Source: Candidatus Ideonella esbjergensis (lineage in GTDB: Bacteria; Pseudomonadota; Gammaproteobacteria; Burkholderiales; Burkholderiaceae_C). From it: a stretch of DNA of 64,000 nucleotides. Below the pieces are notes generated by a model. It did no database searches. It was not told the origin of the DNA and saw only the letters and a program-made list of their open reading frames with translations. The first letter of the stretch is position 1; each line of letters begins with the position of its first letter. Made by a program: the position numbers and the translations under genes. The stretch covers positions 558,001 through 622,000 of the forward strand of contig JADJLP010000010.1 in the NCBI GenBank assembly GCA_016710065.1, given 5' to 3'. Positions 15,933-24,932 of the stretch are shown in pieces.

Positions 15933-16601
15933 ATGACATCTGCCAAACACCCCCACCGCACCCGCCCACCTGCCAGCCACCGGGAACAGGCAGCCGTGGA
16001 CGCCGCCGGCCCGCTGGGCCAGGCGGTGCTGGACGCGCTGGGCGAGCTGCCCCGCTCAGCCTTGACGCCCAGCGCCCAGCCCCACCAGGACAGCGTTCGC
16101 ACCGCCCGCAGCGCCGCCACCAAGGCGGCCATCGCCGCCGGCACGCTGGCGCTGCCCATGGGGCCGCTGGGCTGGCTCACCGTGCTGCCTGAGATGGTGA
16201 CGGTGTGGCGCATCCAGGCTCGCCTGGTGGCCGACATCGCCGCGCTGCACGGCCGCACCCAGGGCCTGACCAAAGAGGAGTTGCTCTACTGCATGTTCCG
16301 CCACTCGGCCGGCCAATTGGTGCGCGACCTGGTGGTGCGGGTGGGCGAACGCTCGCTGGTGCGCACCGCCACCTTGCATGCCTTGCGGCTGGTGGCCCAG
16401 CGCATCGGCGCCAGTTTGGCCCGCGCGGTGGCGGGCAAGAGCCTGGCGCGCTGGCTGCCGGTGGCCGGTGCGGTGGGCATAGGCGCCTACGCCTTCTGGG
16501 ACACGCGCCAGGTGGCGGCCACCGCCACCGAACTGTTCGCCACCGAGGTCGTCGTGGAGGCCCTGCCCGATGCAGCCCGCACGACACAGCGCGTACGCTG
16601 A
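15933..16601 (+). CDS. EcsC-like protein, 222 aa
   Basis: ATG at 15933. The first 40 residues are polar; the middle (T-K-A-A-I-A-A-G-T-L-A-L-P-M-G-P-L-G-W-L onward) has two to three moderately hydrophobic stretches. The pattern L-P-E-M-V-T-V-W-R-I-Q-A-R-L-V followed by I-A-A-L-H-G-R resembles the EcsC family, whose function is not settled. No catalytic motif is visible. The stop overlaps the start of the next gene (TGATG), so the two are translationally coupled. Assignment to EcsC is from pattern memory and should be treated as moderate. Confidence 0.6.
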   Translation: MTSAKHPHRTRPPASHREQAAVDAAGPLGQAVLDALGELPRSALTPSAQPHQDSVRTARSAATKAAIAAGTLALPMGPLGWLTVLPEMVTVWRIQARLVADIAALHGRTQGLTKEELLYCMFRHSAGQLVRDLVVRVGERSLVRTATLHALRLVAQRIGASLARAVAGKSLARWLPVAGAVGIGAYAFWDTRQVAATATELFATEVVVEALPDAARTTQRVR

Positions 16602-17056
16602 TGGAGCCCGCCGTGCCTGAAGTCATCGGTATCGACCACATCTATTTCAGCGTCAGCGACATGACGCGATCCGAGGCTTTCTACGACCTGGTGCTGGGCC
16701 AGGTGCTGGGCTTTCGCAAGAACCGCTTCAGCCTGAACGGCGATGCCCACGTGCAGTACTACAACCGCCAGTTCGGCATCGTGTTGCGGCCAGCCCGCGT
16801 GCAGCAGCCGCATGAGCCCTATGCCCCCGGCCTGCACCACTTCTGCCTTCGCTTGGACAGCGTGGCCGACGTGGTGGCCACGGCGGATGCGCTGCAGGCC
16901 CTGGGCGTGCAGGCCACCCCGGCCCAATGCTGGCCCGAGTACGCGAGCGACTACTGGGCCACGTACTTCACCGACCCCGACGGCCTGCGCCTGGAAGTGA
17001 CCAACTTTCGCCAGGAGCGGCGCGAGCGCATGCAGCAGTGGGACGCCTTGGCCTGA
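16601..17056 (+). CDS. VOC (glyoxalase/bleomycin-resistance) superfamily protein
   Basis: 151 aa, ATG overlapping the stop of the EcsC-like gene. The vicinal-oxygen-chelate fold is suggested by I-D-H-I-Y-F-S-V at the start, L-H-H-F-C-L-R-L in the middle, and T-D-P-D-G-L-R-L-E near the end, giving the usual His/His/Glu metal ligand set. The superfamily includes glyoxalase I, dioxygenases and resistance proteins; the substrate here is unknown. Confidence 0.85.
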   Translation: MEPAVPEVIGIDHIYFSVSDMTRSEAFYDLVLGQVLGFRKNRFSLNGDAHVQYYNRQFGIVLRPARVQQPHEPYAPGLHHFCLRLDSVADVVATADALQALGVQATPAQCWPEYASDYWATYFTDPDGLRLEVTNFRQERRERMQQWDALA

Positions 17057-17134
17057 GCCCGGGCGGGCCGGAGACCGGCGTGCCAGAATCCCTGCGGCCA
17101 CAGAGACCTACATCCACAAACTGCAGGGGAAACA

Positions 17135-18061
17135 ATGAACACAAGCATGCTGCGCGGCATGCGCGCGCTGGCGCTGGCCCTGGTGGCCGTCATCACCATA
17201 CCGGTCATGGCCGAAGGCGATGCCAACGCGGCCCAGGACATGGTCTGGGAAGAAGCCCGCAACGCGGCCAAGGAAGGCCCGCAGGACATCGCCCTGGCTG
17301 ACCAGGCACAACTGAGGCTGCCCCAGAACACGGTGTTCATCCCGCAGCCCCAAGCCACCCAACTGCTCAACGCCATGGGCAACCCGGGGCAAGACCCGAG
17401 GCTGCAAGGCCTGATCTTCCCCAAGGGCGGCGACGCCGGCTGGTTCATGACCGTGCGCTATGAGAAGTCGGGCTTCATCAAGGACGGCGACGCCAAGGAG
17501 TGGAACGCCGATGACTTGCTGACGAGCTACAAGGAAGGCACCGAAGCCCAGAACGAGGAGCGAACCAAGATGGGCGCTGCGCCGCTGGAGATCCTGGGCT
17601 GGGCCGAAACCCCGGCCTACGACTCGGCCAGCCACCGCCTGGTGTGGGCCATGAAGTCGCGCGAGAAGGGCAACGCCAACGACACCGACCTGGGCGTGAA
17701 CTACAACACCTATCTGCTGGGCCGCGAGGGCTACTTCAGCATGAACCTGGTGACCAGCCTGCAAGACTTGCCCGTGCACAAGCCCGCCGCCCACGCCATG
17801 CTGAGCGCGCTGAACTTCAGTGAGGGCAAGCGCTACGCCGACTTCAACGAGAGCACCGACCACGTGGCCGAGTACGGCCTGGCCGCGCTGGTGCTGGGCG
17901 TGGGCGCCAAGAAGCTGGGCCTGCTGGCCATGGCCGGGGTGTTTCTGGCCAAGTTCGCCAAGCTGGGCTTCCTGGCCTTGCTGGGCATCGGCGCGGTGGC
18001 GCGAAAGTTCTTCGGTGGCAAGAAGAAGGCTGACGACCTCACCCCACCGCCCAACGCCTGA
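17135..18061 (+). CDS. DUF2167 membrane-anchored protein
   Basis: 308 aa. A signal peptide ends at about residue 26 (V-M-A|E). The large extracytoplasmic region has the DUF2167 pattern, including G-G-D-A-G-W-F-M-T-V-R-Y and G-W-A-E-T-P-A-Y-D, followed by L-G-V-N-Y-N-T-Y-L-L-G-R-E-G. Two hydrophobic helices at about 245-288 anchor the C terminus, and the last part is Lys-rich. The domain's function is unknown. The next gene, 26 bases downstream, encodes a site-2 protease, suggesting that the two act together at the membrane. Confidence 0.85.
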   Translation: MNTSMLRGMRALALALVAVITIPVMAEGDANAAQDMVWEEARNAAKEGPQDIALADQAQLRLPQNTVFIPQPQATQLLNAMGNPGQDPRLQGLIFPKGGDAGWFMTVRYEKSGFIKDGDAKEWNADDLLTSYKEGTEAQNEERTKMGAAPLEILGWAETPAYDSASHRLVWAMKSREKGNANDTDLGVNYNTYLLGREGYFSMNLVTSLQDLPVHKPAAHAMLSALNFSEGKRYADFNESTDHVAEYGLAALVLGVGAKKLGLLAMAGVFLAKFAKLGFLALLGIGAVARKFFGGKKKADDLTPPPNA

Positions 18062-18087
18062 GCCACCACCAGAGCCGCCAAGCCACC

Positions 18088-18822
18088 ATGTTGAAACTGC
18101 TGTTGTTGCTGCTCTCGGGCGCCAAGCTGGGCAAGCTGCTCACCTCGGGCGGGACGATGTTGATCTCGGTCGTCGTGTACGCCTTCATCTTCGGTTGGCG
18201 CTACGCAGTTGGCTTCGTGGCCTTGCTGTTCGTGCATGAGATGGGCCACTACCTCGCCGCGCGCCAGCGCGGGCTGAACGTGGGTCTGCCCACCTTCATC
18301 CCCTTCGTGGGCGCGTGGATCGAGCTGAAGGACATGCCGCACAACGCCGAGACCGAGGCCTATGTGGGCCTGGGCGGCCCGCTGGTGGGCACGGTGGGTG
18401 CGCTGGTGTGCTACTTCCTGGCGCGCAATTACGACGTGACCTGGCTGCTGGCGGTGGCCTACTCGGGCTTCTTCCTGAACCTGTTCAACATGATCCCGCT
18501 CTCGCCGTTTGACGGCGGCCGCATCACCGCCGTGCTCTCGCCGCGCATCTGGCTGCTGGGCGTGCCGGTGCTGGGCGCGCTGTTCTTGTACCGCCCCAGC
18601 CCCATGCTGATCCTGGTGGCCATCCTGGCCGCGCCGCAGGTCTGGAGGGCCATCAAGTACCGCAGCGACAGCGAAGAGGCGGCCACCTACTACGCCGTCT
18701 CGGGCAGCACCAAGTTCGAGTACGGCTTCTACTACCTGGCGCTGCTGGGCTTTCTGGCGGTGATGACGCACGACGTGCACGAGATGCTGGGGGCGGCGCG
18801 CGGCGCGGGTGGACCGGTCTGA
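18088..18822 (+). CDS. Site-2 protease family (M50) membrane metalloprotease
   Basis: 244 aa with about six hydrophobic segments. The zinc site is H-E-M-G-H (H50, E51, H54), and the third ligand is D142 in N-M-I-P-L-S-P-F-D-G-G, the classic LDG-type motif. There is no PDZ domain, unlike RseP, so this is the small type found in many bacteria, whose targets are unknown. It lies 26 bases downstream of a DUF2167 protein, which is a candidate partner or substrate. Confidence 0.9.
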   Translation: MLKLLLLLLSGAKLGKLLTSGGTMLISVVVYAFIFGWRYAVGFVALLFVHEMGHYLAARQRGLNVGLPTFIPFVGAWIELKDMPHNAETEAYVGLGGPLVGTVGALVCYFLARNYDVTWLLAVAYSGFFLNLFNMIPLSPFDGGRITAVLSPRIWLLGVPVLGALFLYRPSPMLILVAILAAPQVWRAIKYRSDSEEAATYYAVSGSTKFEYGFYYLALLGFLAVMTHDVHEMLGAARGAGGPV

Positions 18823-18871
18823 GCGGGGTCTGCTGCGGCGCATAGCCGCCATGCCCGCAGCCCTCCTCCGT

Positions 18872-18893
18872 CATTCCCGCGCAGGCGGGAATG
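18872..18893 (+). repeat. ATTCCCGC hairpin repeat, copy 1
   Basis: Perfect 9-bp inverted repeat CATTCCCGC / GCGGGAATG around GCAG. The same sequence appears inverted at 19021. Short dispersed repeats with an ATTCCC..GGGAAT core are known in several betaproteobacteria; their role is unclear. Confidence 0.8.
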
Positions 18894-19020
18894 CATGTCT
18901 TTGCTTCGGCTGCGGTCAAACTGATGGTGCACCACCGCCGCCTCAGGCAGGGGGAGATGGAGTCGGGCGGGTACCCGGCGACCTCTGCCCCGCCACCGAC
19001 GTGTGAGCGAGAAAACCTGG

Positions 19021-19040
19021 ATTCCCGCCTGCGCGGGAAT
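19021..19040 (-). repeat. ATTCCCGC hairpin repeat, copy 2 (inverted)
   Basis: Perfect 8-bp inverted repeat ATTCCCGC / GCGGGAAT around CTGC. With its flank it is the reverse complement of copy 1 over about 24 bases, including the outer GTCA. Confidence 0.8.
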
Positions 19041-19148
19041 GACGAAAGAGGGCTGTGGGAATGACCGGGATGCGCCGATCTCAGCCCTTGAACCTGATCA
19101 GCAAGTTCATCAGCTTCATCGCCAGGCGCCTACCCTGCTGGCGGGTTC

Positions 19149-19925
19149 TCAGTGCACCCAGGCCAGCCAGGCGGTGATCAGCCCCAGCAGCACCGGTTGG
19201 TGCAGCATGTAGAAGCTCAGCGACCAGCGGCCCAGCAACGCCAGGGGCTGCGCCACTGCGGGCACAGGCCCGGCCAACACTGAACGGTGCCGCGCCAGCA
19301 GCCACAGACCGACCGCCAGGCCGCACAGCATCACGCCCAGCCAGGGCAGCACGGGCACGTAGTCCTCGGCCAACGGCAATTGGCTGACCAGTCCCGTCCA
19401 GTTCCACAGGCGGTTGTTGAACATCTCATGCCGCCACAGGTGCGGCAAGGCCAGGGCCAGTGCACCTGCCAACCACAGCCCGGACTGAACCTGCAGGCCA
19501 TCGCCCGGCCATCGCCTGAGCACCGGCACCATGGCCAGCCGAACCAGTAACAGCATGGCCATCACGCCGTGCAGCACGCCAAAGCTGATCCAACTGTGTG
19601 GGAACATCAGTGCCGAGCCCAGCGACACCCCCCCCGCGCACAGCGCCACCTGGGCCCAGCGGCGCCAGAACCGTGGCCAGCCTTGCCCAGACACCAGCGC
19701 CACGGCCTGTCCCGCCCCGGCGCACAGCAGGAACAGGCTGACGATGGCCACGCGCTGGCGGGTCCAGAACGGGTCGGAGAGAAAAAACTGCACCGGCTTG
19801 AGCAGCCGGTAGTGGTTCAGGTCGAAGCAGAAATGGAACACCGCCATCCAGACGATGGCAACGCCGCGCAAGGCGTCGAGCCGGTCGTACCGCGTGGCGC
19901 TGACGGTGATCGCGGGCTTGGCCAA
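19149..19925 (-). CDS. DUF1624 / heparan-alpha-glucosaminide N-acetyltransferase-like membrane protein
   Basis: 258 aa from a TTG at 19925; a CTG at 19937 would overlap the upstream stop by CTGA and is also possible. No ATG lies before the conserved start R-Y-D-R-L-D-A-L-R-G-V-A-I-V-W-M-A-V-F-H. That motif and about seven hydrophobic segments are typical of DUF1624 proteins, relatives of the lysosomal enzyme that acetylates heparan glucosamine across a membrane. The conserved His in V-F-H-F-C-F-D fits the acetyl-carrying residue. The bacterial substrate is not known. The gene follows plsC with almost no gap. Confidence 0.78.
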   Translation of the reverse strand: MAKPAITVSATRYDRLDALRGVAIVWMAVFHFCFDLNHYRLLKPVQFFLSDPFWTRQRVAIVSLFLLCAGAGQAVALVSGQGWPRFWRRWAQVALCAGGVSLGSALMFPHSWISFGVLHGVMAMLLLVRLAMVPVLRRWPGDGLQVQSGLWLAGALALALPHLWRHEMFNNRLWNWTGLVSQLPLAEDYVPVLPWLGVMLCGLAVGLWLLARHRSVLAGPVPAVAQPLALLGRWSLSFYMLHQPVLLGLITAWLAWVH

Positions 19926-19933
19926 GATCGGTG

Positions 19934-20833
19934 TCAGCGTGGCGCGCGGGCTGGTGCCTGCAACAGGTGGGCTATCAACGCGTCCTTCTCGGCCCACAGC
20001 TGCTGCACCCACTGCGCATAGGCCTCGCGCACCGCTGCGTCGGCCGTGTAGTCTGCGCCCAGCAGGTGCTGGGGCACGGGCAGTGTGCGCAGGCGCACCA
20101 CCACGCGGCGCATGCCGCCGCACAGGAACTGCCAGAAGGTGGGTACGCCGTCGGGGTAGACGATGGTCACGTCCAGGATGGCCTGGAATTTGTCGCCCAT
20201 GGCGTTGAAGGCCAGCGCCAGGCCGCCGGCCTTGGGCTTGAGCAGATGCGTGTACGGCGACTGCTGCCGCGCGTGTTTGGCCGGGGTATTGCGCGTGCCT
20301 TCCAGAAAGTTCATCACGCTGGTGGGCGTGCGGGCGAACTTGGCGCAGGCCTTGCGCGTGGTCTCCTGGTCTTGCGCCCGCAGCGCCGGGTTGGCCTTGA
20401 TCTGGGCCTCGCTGTGGCGGCGCATGAACGGAAACTCCAAGGCCCACCAGGCCAGGCCCATGAAGGGCACCCAGATCAGTTGCTGCTTGAGGAAGAACTT
20501 GAGCAGCGGGATGCGGCCGTTGAGCTGGTGCTGCAGCACCAGGATGTCGACCCAGCTCTGGTGGTTGCTGGTCACCATCACCCAGCCTTGGGCGTTCAGA
20601 CCCTCCAGGCCTTGCACGTCCCACTCGGTGCGCTGTGTGAGCCGCATCCAGGCCGAGTTGCCGCTGATCCAGAGGTTGGCAATCTTGGTGGCCAGCAGTG
20701 TGAGCCGGTCGCGCAGTACGGGCACCGGCAGCAGCAGGCGCAGCAGCGCCACCAGCAGCAGGATGGGGACCAGCACCACGGTGTTGAGGCCCAGCAGCAG
20801 GCTGGCAACGATTCCCGTCAACAAAGGTGGCAT
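19934..20833 (-). CDS. 1-acyl-sn-glycerol-3-phosphate acyltransferase-like (PlsC/YihG type)
   Basis: 299 aa. Two hydrophobic segments lie in the first 60 residues. The acyltransferase boxes are N-H-Q-S-W-V-D (H91, D96) and F-L-E-G-T-R-N (E178, R181), as in lysophosphatidate acyltransferases that make phosphatidic acid at the inner membrane. Length and the N-terminal membrane hairpin resemble the YihG subgroup of PlsC-like proteins, which can work beside the main PlsC. It starts two bases after the end of the thiolase gene. Confidence 0.85.
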   Translation of the reverse strand: MPPLLTGIVASLLLGLNTVVLVPILLLVALLRLLLPVPVLRDRLTLLATKIANLWISGNSAWMRLTQRTEWDVQGLEGLNAQGWVMVTSNHQSWVDILVLQHQLNGRIPLLKFFLKQQLIWVPFMGLAWWALEFPFMRRHSEAQIKANPALRAQDQETTRKACAKFARTPTSVMNFLEGTRNTPAKHARQQSPYTHLLKPKAGGLALAFNAMGDKFQAILDVTIVYPDGVPTFWQFLCGGMRRVVVRLRTLPVPQHLLGADYTADAAVREAYAQWVQQLWAEKDALIAHLLQAPARAPR

Positions 20834-20835
20834 GG

Positions 20836-22044
<1,209 letters not shown>

Positions 22045-22069
22045 GGTTCGCAAGGCCGCAGTCGGCAAA

Positions 22070-22549
22070 TCACTTGTGCTTCTTCAAGTAGTCCACCAGG
22101 TAGGCGAATTCGGAGGCGCAGCCTTCTTCCACCTGGCCCTGCGCAAACTTGGCCACCGCCCCACCGATCAGCGGCACGCTGCACTTGCAGACGTGGGTGA
22201 TGCGGTAGAGGCTGCCCTTGCCCGAAGGCGCCAGCTCGAACTCGGCCGTCATCTTCACCGGCTGGCCCACGGCGTCCATGGTGAGACTGCCGCTGCGCAC
22301 GCCGTCTTCGTCAGGGCCCCAGCTTTCCTCGAACACCAGATCGGCCTCGGAGGGCATCACCTTGGCCACCAGCGCCGGCAGCTCGCGCTTGACGCGACGC
22401 TTCATGCTGATGGACACGCCCTTGCCGGCCTTCTTGGCCTTGATGCTGGCGCTGAGCTCGCCCAGCGCCAGGCAGCGGGCTTCGAGCCACTTGGGGTCGG
22501 TGAGCAGGGCAAAGACCTTGTCCACCGGGGCGCTGTATTTCTGTTCCAT
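22070..22549 (-). CDS. DUF2505 family protein
   Basis: 159 aa with no signal peptide. It has the START/SRPBCC-like pattern of DUF2505: an opening Y-S-A-P-V-D-K-V-F-A-L-L-T-D-P-K-W, a middle beta-rich region and a final amphipathic helix. Such folds bind hydrophobic ligands; no ligand is known for this family. It lies between a thiolase and an acyl-CoA dehydrogenase on the same strand, so a lipid-related role is plausible but unproven. Confidence 0.8.
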   Translation of the reverse strand: MEQKYSAPVDKVFALLTDPKWLEARCLALGELSASIKAKKAGKGVSISMKRRVKRELPALVAKVMPSEADLVFEESWGPDEDGVRSGSLTMDAVGQPVKMTAEFELAPSGKGSLYRITHVCKCSVPLIGGAVAKFAQGQVEEGCASEFAYLVDYLKKHK

Positions 22550-22595
22550 GCGTTGTCTCCTTGAGGGCGTGTGTTTTCGGCAAGCGCCGCCAGTG

Positions 22596-23777
22596 TCACA
22601 TGGCGCGCGAGGCCAGCTCTTTCATGATCTCGTTGGTACCGCCGTAGATGCGCTGCACCCGAGCATCGGCGTACAGCTCGGCGATGGGGTATTCCATCAT
22701 GTAGCCGTAGCCGCCAAACAGCTGCAGGCATTCGTCCATCACCTTGCCCTGCTGCTCGCTGACCCAGTACTTGGCCAGTGCCGCACGCTCCACGCCCAGT
22801 TCGCCCTTCAGGTGGGCCACCATGGCGGCATCCACGAAGGCGCTGGCGGCCAGCACGGTGGCCTGCACCTCGGCCAGCTTGAAGCGGGTGTTCTGAAAGC
22901 TCCAGATGGGCTTGCCGAAAGCCTGACGCTCCTTGGTGTAGGCCACGGTGTCGGCCAGTGCGCGCTCCATGGCGCCCAGGCCCTGGATGGCGATGATCAG
23001 CCGCTCCTGCGGCAGCTCCTGCATCAGTTGGTAGAAGCCCCGGCCTTCGACCTCGCCGATCAGATGCTCGCAGGGCACGCGCAGGTCGTCGAAATACAGC
23101 TCGGAGGTGTCCTGGGCCTTCATGCCGATCTTGTCGAGGTTGCGGCCGCGCCGAAAGCCGGGCTTGAGGTTGCCGGCTTCGTCTTCAACTTCAACAGCCA
23201 GCAGCGAGATGCCCTTGGCACCGGCCTCTTTCTCGGTCTTGCACACCACCACCACGAGGTTGGCGTTCTGGCCGTTGGTGATGAAGGTCTTGGAGCCGTT
23301 CAGCACGTAGTGGTCGCCATCGCTGTCATGCGCACGCCGGGCCAGGGTGCGCACGCCCTGCAGGTCGGATCCAGCGCCCGGCTCGGTCATGGCGATGGCG
23401 CCAATCAGCTCGCCAGTGGCCATCTTCGGCAGCCAGCGCTGCTTCTGCACTTCGGTGCCGTGGTGCAGGATGTAGGGCGCCACGATGGCTGAGTGCAGGC
23501 CGCCGCCAAAGCCGCTGAGGTTGGCGCGAAACTGCGCCAGCATCAGCACCGCCTCATGGCCAAAGTCGCCACCGCCGCCACCGTATTCCTCGGGCATGGC
23601 GGCGCACAGAAAGCCCTGCTCGCCGGCCTCGCGCCAGGTGCTGCGCGGCATCAGGCCAGCTTCGCGAAACTCGGCCGCGCGCGGCACCCAGCGCTCGGTC
23701 ATGAAGCGGCAGGCTGCGTCTTGCAGCATGCGGTGCTCGTCGGTCAGCCAGGGTGAGGGGAAGGTAGCGATGGGCAT
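22596..23777 (-). CDS. Acyl-CoA dehydrogenase
   Basis: 393 aa. It is an FAD enzyme introducing a double bond into acyl-CoA and passing electrons to ETF and then ETF-QO (a partial ETF-QO gene opens this window). Visible marks are the FAD/substrate-binding stretches A-M-T-E-P-G-A-G-S-D and F-I-T-N-G, L-F-G-G-Y-G-Y-M, and the C-terminal R-I-Y-G-G-T-N-E-I-M. The last Glu is the likely catalytic base, as in short- to long-chain members. Chain length preference cannot be told. It probably shares a transcript with DUF2505, thiolase and PlsC genes. Confidence 0.93.
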   Translation of the reverse strand: MPIATFPSPWLTDEHRMLQDAACRFMTERWVPRAAEFREAGLMPRSTWREAGEQGFLCAAMPEEYGGGGGDFGHEAVLMLAQFRANLSGFGGGLHSAIVAPYILHHGTEVQKQRWLPKMATGELIGAIAMTEPGAGSDLQGVRTLARRAHDSDGDHYVLNGSKTFITNGQNANLVVVVCKTEKEAGAKGISLLAVEVEDEAGNLKPGFRRGRNLDKIGMKAQDTSELYFDDLRVPCEHLIGEVEGRGFYQLMQELPQERLIIAIQGLGAMERALADTVAYTKERQAFGKPIWSFQNTRFKLAEVQATVLAASAFVDAAMVAHLKGELGVERAALAKYWVSEQQGKVMDECLQLFGGYGYMMEYPIAELYADARVQRIYGGTNEIMKELASRAM

Positions 23778-23802
23778 GGTGAGGCGGCTTTCGTCAGTCC
23801 CG

Positions 23803-23882
23803 CGGAGCCTGCCCCCGCGAAGGCGGGGGGCGGAAATCCATGGGGTGGCAGGCAGTGGATCCCCCCCGCGCGGGAATGACGT
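23803..23882. repeat. Degenerate ATTCCC/CCCCCGC repeat region
   Basis: The gap between the acyl-CoA dehydrogenase and the cupin gene contains a hairpin CCCCCGC-GAAG-GCGGGGG (23812-23829) and, 30 bases on, CGCGGGAATGACGTC. These resemble halves of the ATTCCCGC repeat seen at 18.9-19.0 kb but carry several substitutions, so they look like decayed copies. Confidence 0.5.
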
Positions 23883-24211
23883 CAGGCGCGCAAGACAATG
23901 GTGAGCAGCGCCGAGGCGTCTTCCAGCGCCACCACGCCATGCGGCACGCTGCCCGAGAGGAACATCAACTGGCCGGCCCGCAGCACCTGGCTGCTGCCGT
24001 TCACCGTGACGTTCAGCGCGCCTTCAATGCACTGCAAGGTGATCTCGCCCGGCACCTGGTGCACCGGCATGGCCTTGCCGGTCAGCAGCACCATGCGCAC
24101 CACTTCCAGCTGGGCCGACTTGAACAGGGCGATGCTTTTCTCGCCAGACAGACGGGCACCCAGGGGCTGGACGTTGATGGGCTCGCCGGAGCTTGCGTGG
24201 GGGATGGCCAT
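23882..24211 (-). CDS. Cupin-fold protein
   Basis: 109 aa from the ATG at 24211. The small beta-barrel cupin pattern is visible: P-G-E-I-T-L-Q-C-I-E-G in the first motif and A-G-Q-L-M-F-L-S-G-S-V-P-H-G-V in the second. The first motif normally has H-x-H; here it reads H-Q-V, so one metal ligand is lost, while the Glu and the second-motif His are kept. It may therefore bind a metal weakly or not at all. Function unknown. Confidence 0.78.
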   Translation of the reverse strand: MAIPHASSGEPINVQPLGARLSGEKSIALFKSAQLEVVRMVLLTGKAMPVHQVPGEITLQCIEGALNVTVNGSSQVLRAGQLMFLSGSVPHGVVALEDASALLTIVLRA

Positions 24212-24341
24212 GGTGGATACCCGTTCGTGTTGTGGTGGTCTCAGGTGCCAAGTAAAGCGCAGATTGCAGCGCGCCGCAATGCGTTGCGCCATGGATGCCG
24301 CGTGACGGGCAGCGCCTGCGTGCAGCCCTTATGCTTGCGGC

Positions 24342-24830
24342 ATGACCTCTGCCCCCCACCCCCGCCGCAGCGCCGAAGAGCAACAACGCCTGGACCAGGA
24401 CATCACCGAGCTGTTCGAGCACCGCATCTGCTTCAACGAGACCCTGGGCCTGAAGGTGGTGTCGGTGCAGGCCGGCCAGGCCGCAGTGCGCTTCGACATG
24501 CGGCCCGACCTGGTGGGCCACTATGTGTACGGCCGATTGCATGGCGGCGTGATCTCGGCCGTGCTCGATGCCATGGGCGGCATGGCCCTGATGGTGGCCA
24601 TCGGCGAGAAGCACGCCGACGAGTCTGCCGCCCTGGTGATGCACCGCTTTGCCCGCATGGGCACCATCGACCTGCGGGTGGACTTTCTGCGTCAGGGCAT
24701 AGGCAAGCACTTCGTGGCCACGGCCGAGGTCATCCGCCTGGGCGGCCGCGTGGGCTCCACTCAGATGAAGCTGGTGAACCAGGACGGCACGCTCATCGCC
24801 ACCGGCAACGGCGCCTACATGGTGAGCTGA
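24342..24830 (+). CDS. Hotdog-fold thioesterase (YigI-like)
   Basis: 162 aa. The hotdog signature G-R-L-H-G-G-V-I-S-A-V-L-D-A-M-G-G sits in the middle, with the usual Y-V-Y just before it and a C-terminal beta region ending N-G-A-Y-M-V-S. YigI-type proteins hydrolyse acyl-CoA thioesters. The cupin gene is divergent and there is no other partner, so the substrate is unknown. It lies close to acyl-CoA metabolism genes. Confidence 0.85.
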   Translation: MTSAPHPRRSAEEQQRLDQDITELFEHRICFNETLGLKVVSVQAGQAAVRFDMRPDLVGHYVYGRLHGGVISAVLDAMGGMALMVAIGEKHADESAALVMHRFARMGTIDLRVDFLRQGIGKHFVATAEVIRLGGRVGSTQMKLVNQDGTLIATGNGAYMVS

Positions 24831-24932
24831 CAGGCCAGGGCCGAGGGTTCACCCCGAGGCATGATCGTCACACAGGCGACGCCAGGGACTTGCCCGGGCA
24901 CCAACAATCGGTGCTCTCTGAGAGGATCGCCC

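Larger units (their letters stand above)
18823..19148. other. Intergenic stretch with inverted ATTCCCGC repeats, no gene
   Basis: About 325 bases between the convergent site-2 protease and acyltransferase genes. It holds two copies, in opposite orientation, of a short repeat with core CGTCATTCCCGCGCAGGC (18870-18893 and 19021-19044), about 130 bp apart. The sequence between them has short open frames but no recognisable coding content. The arrangement resembles a small non-coding element with inverted ends. Confidence 0.6.
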
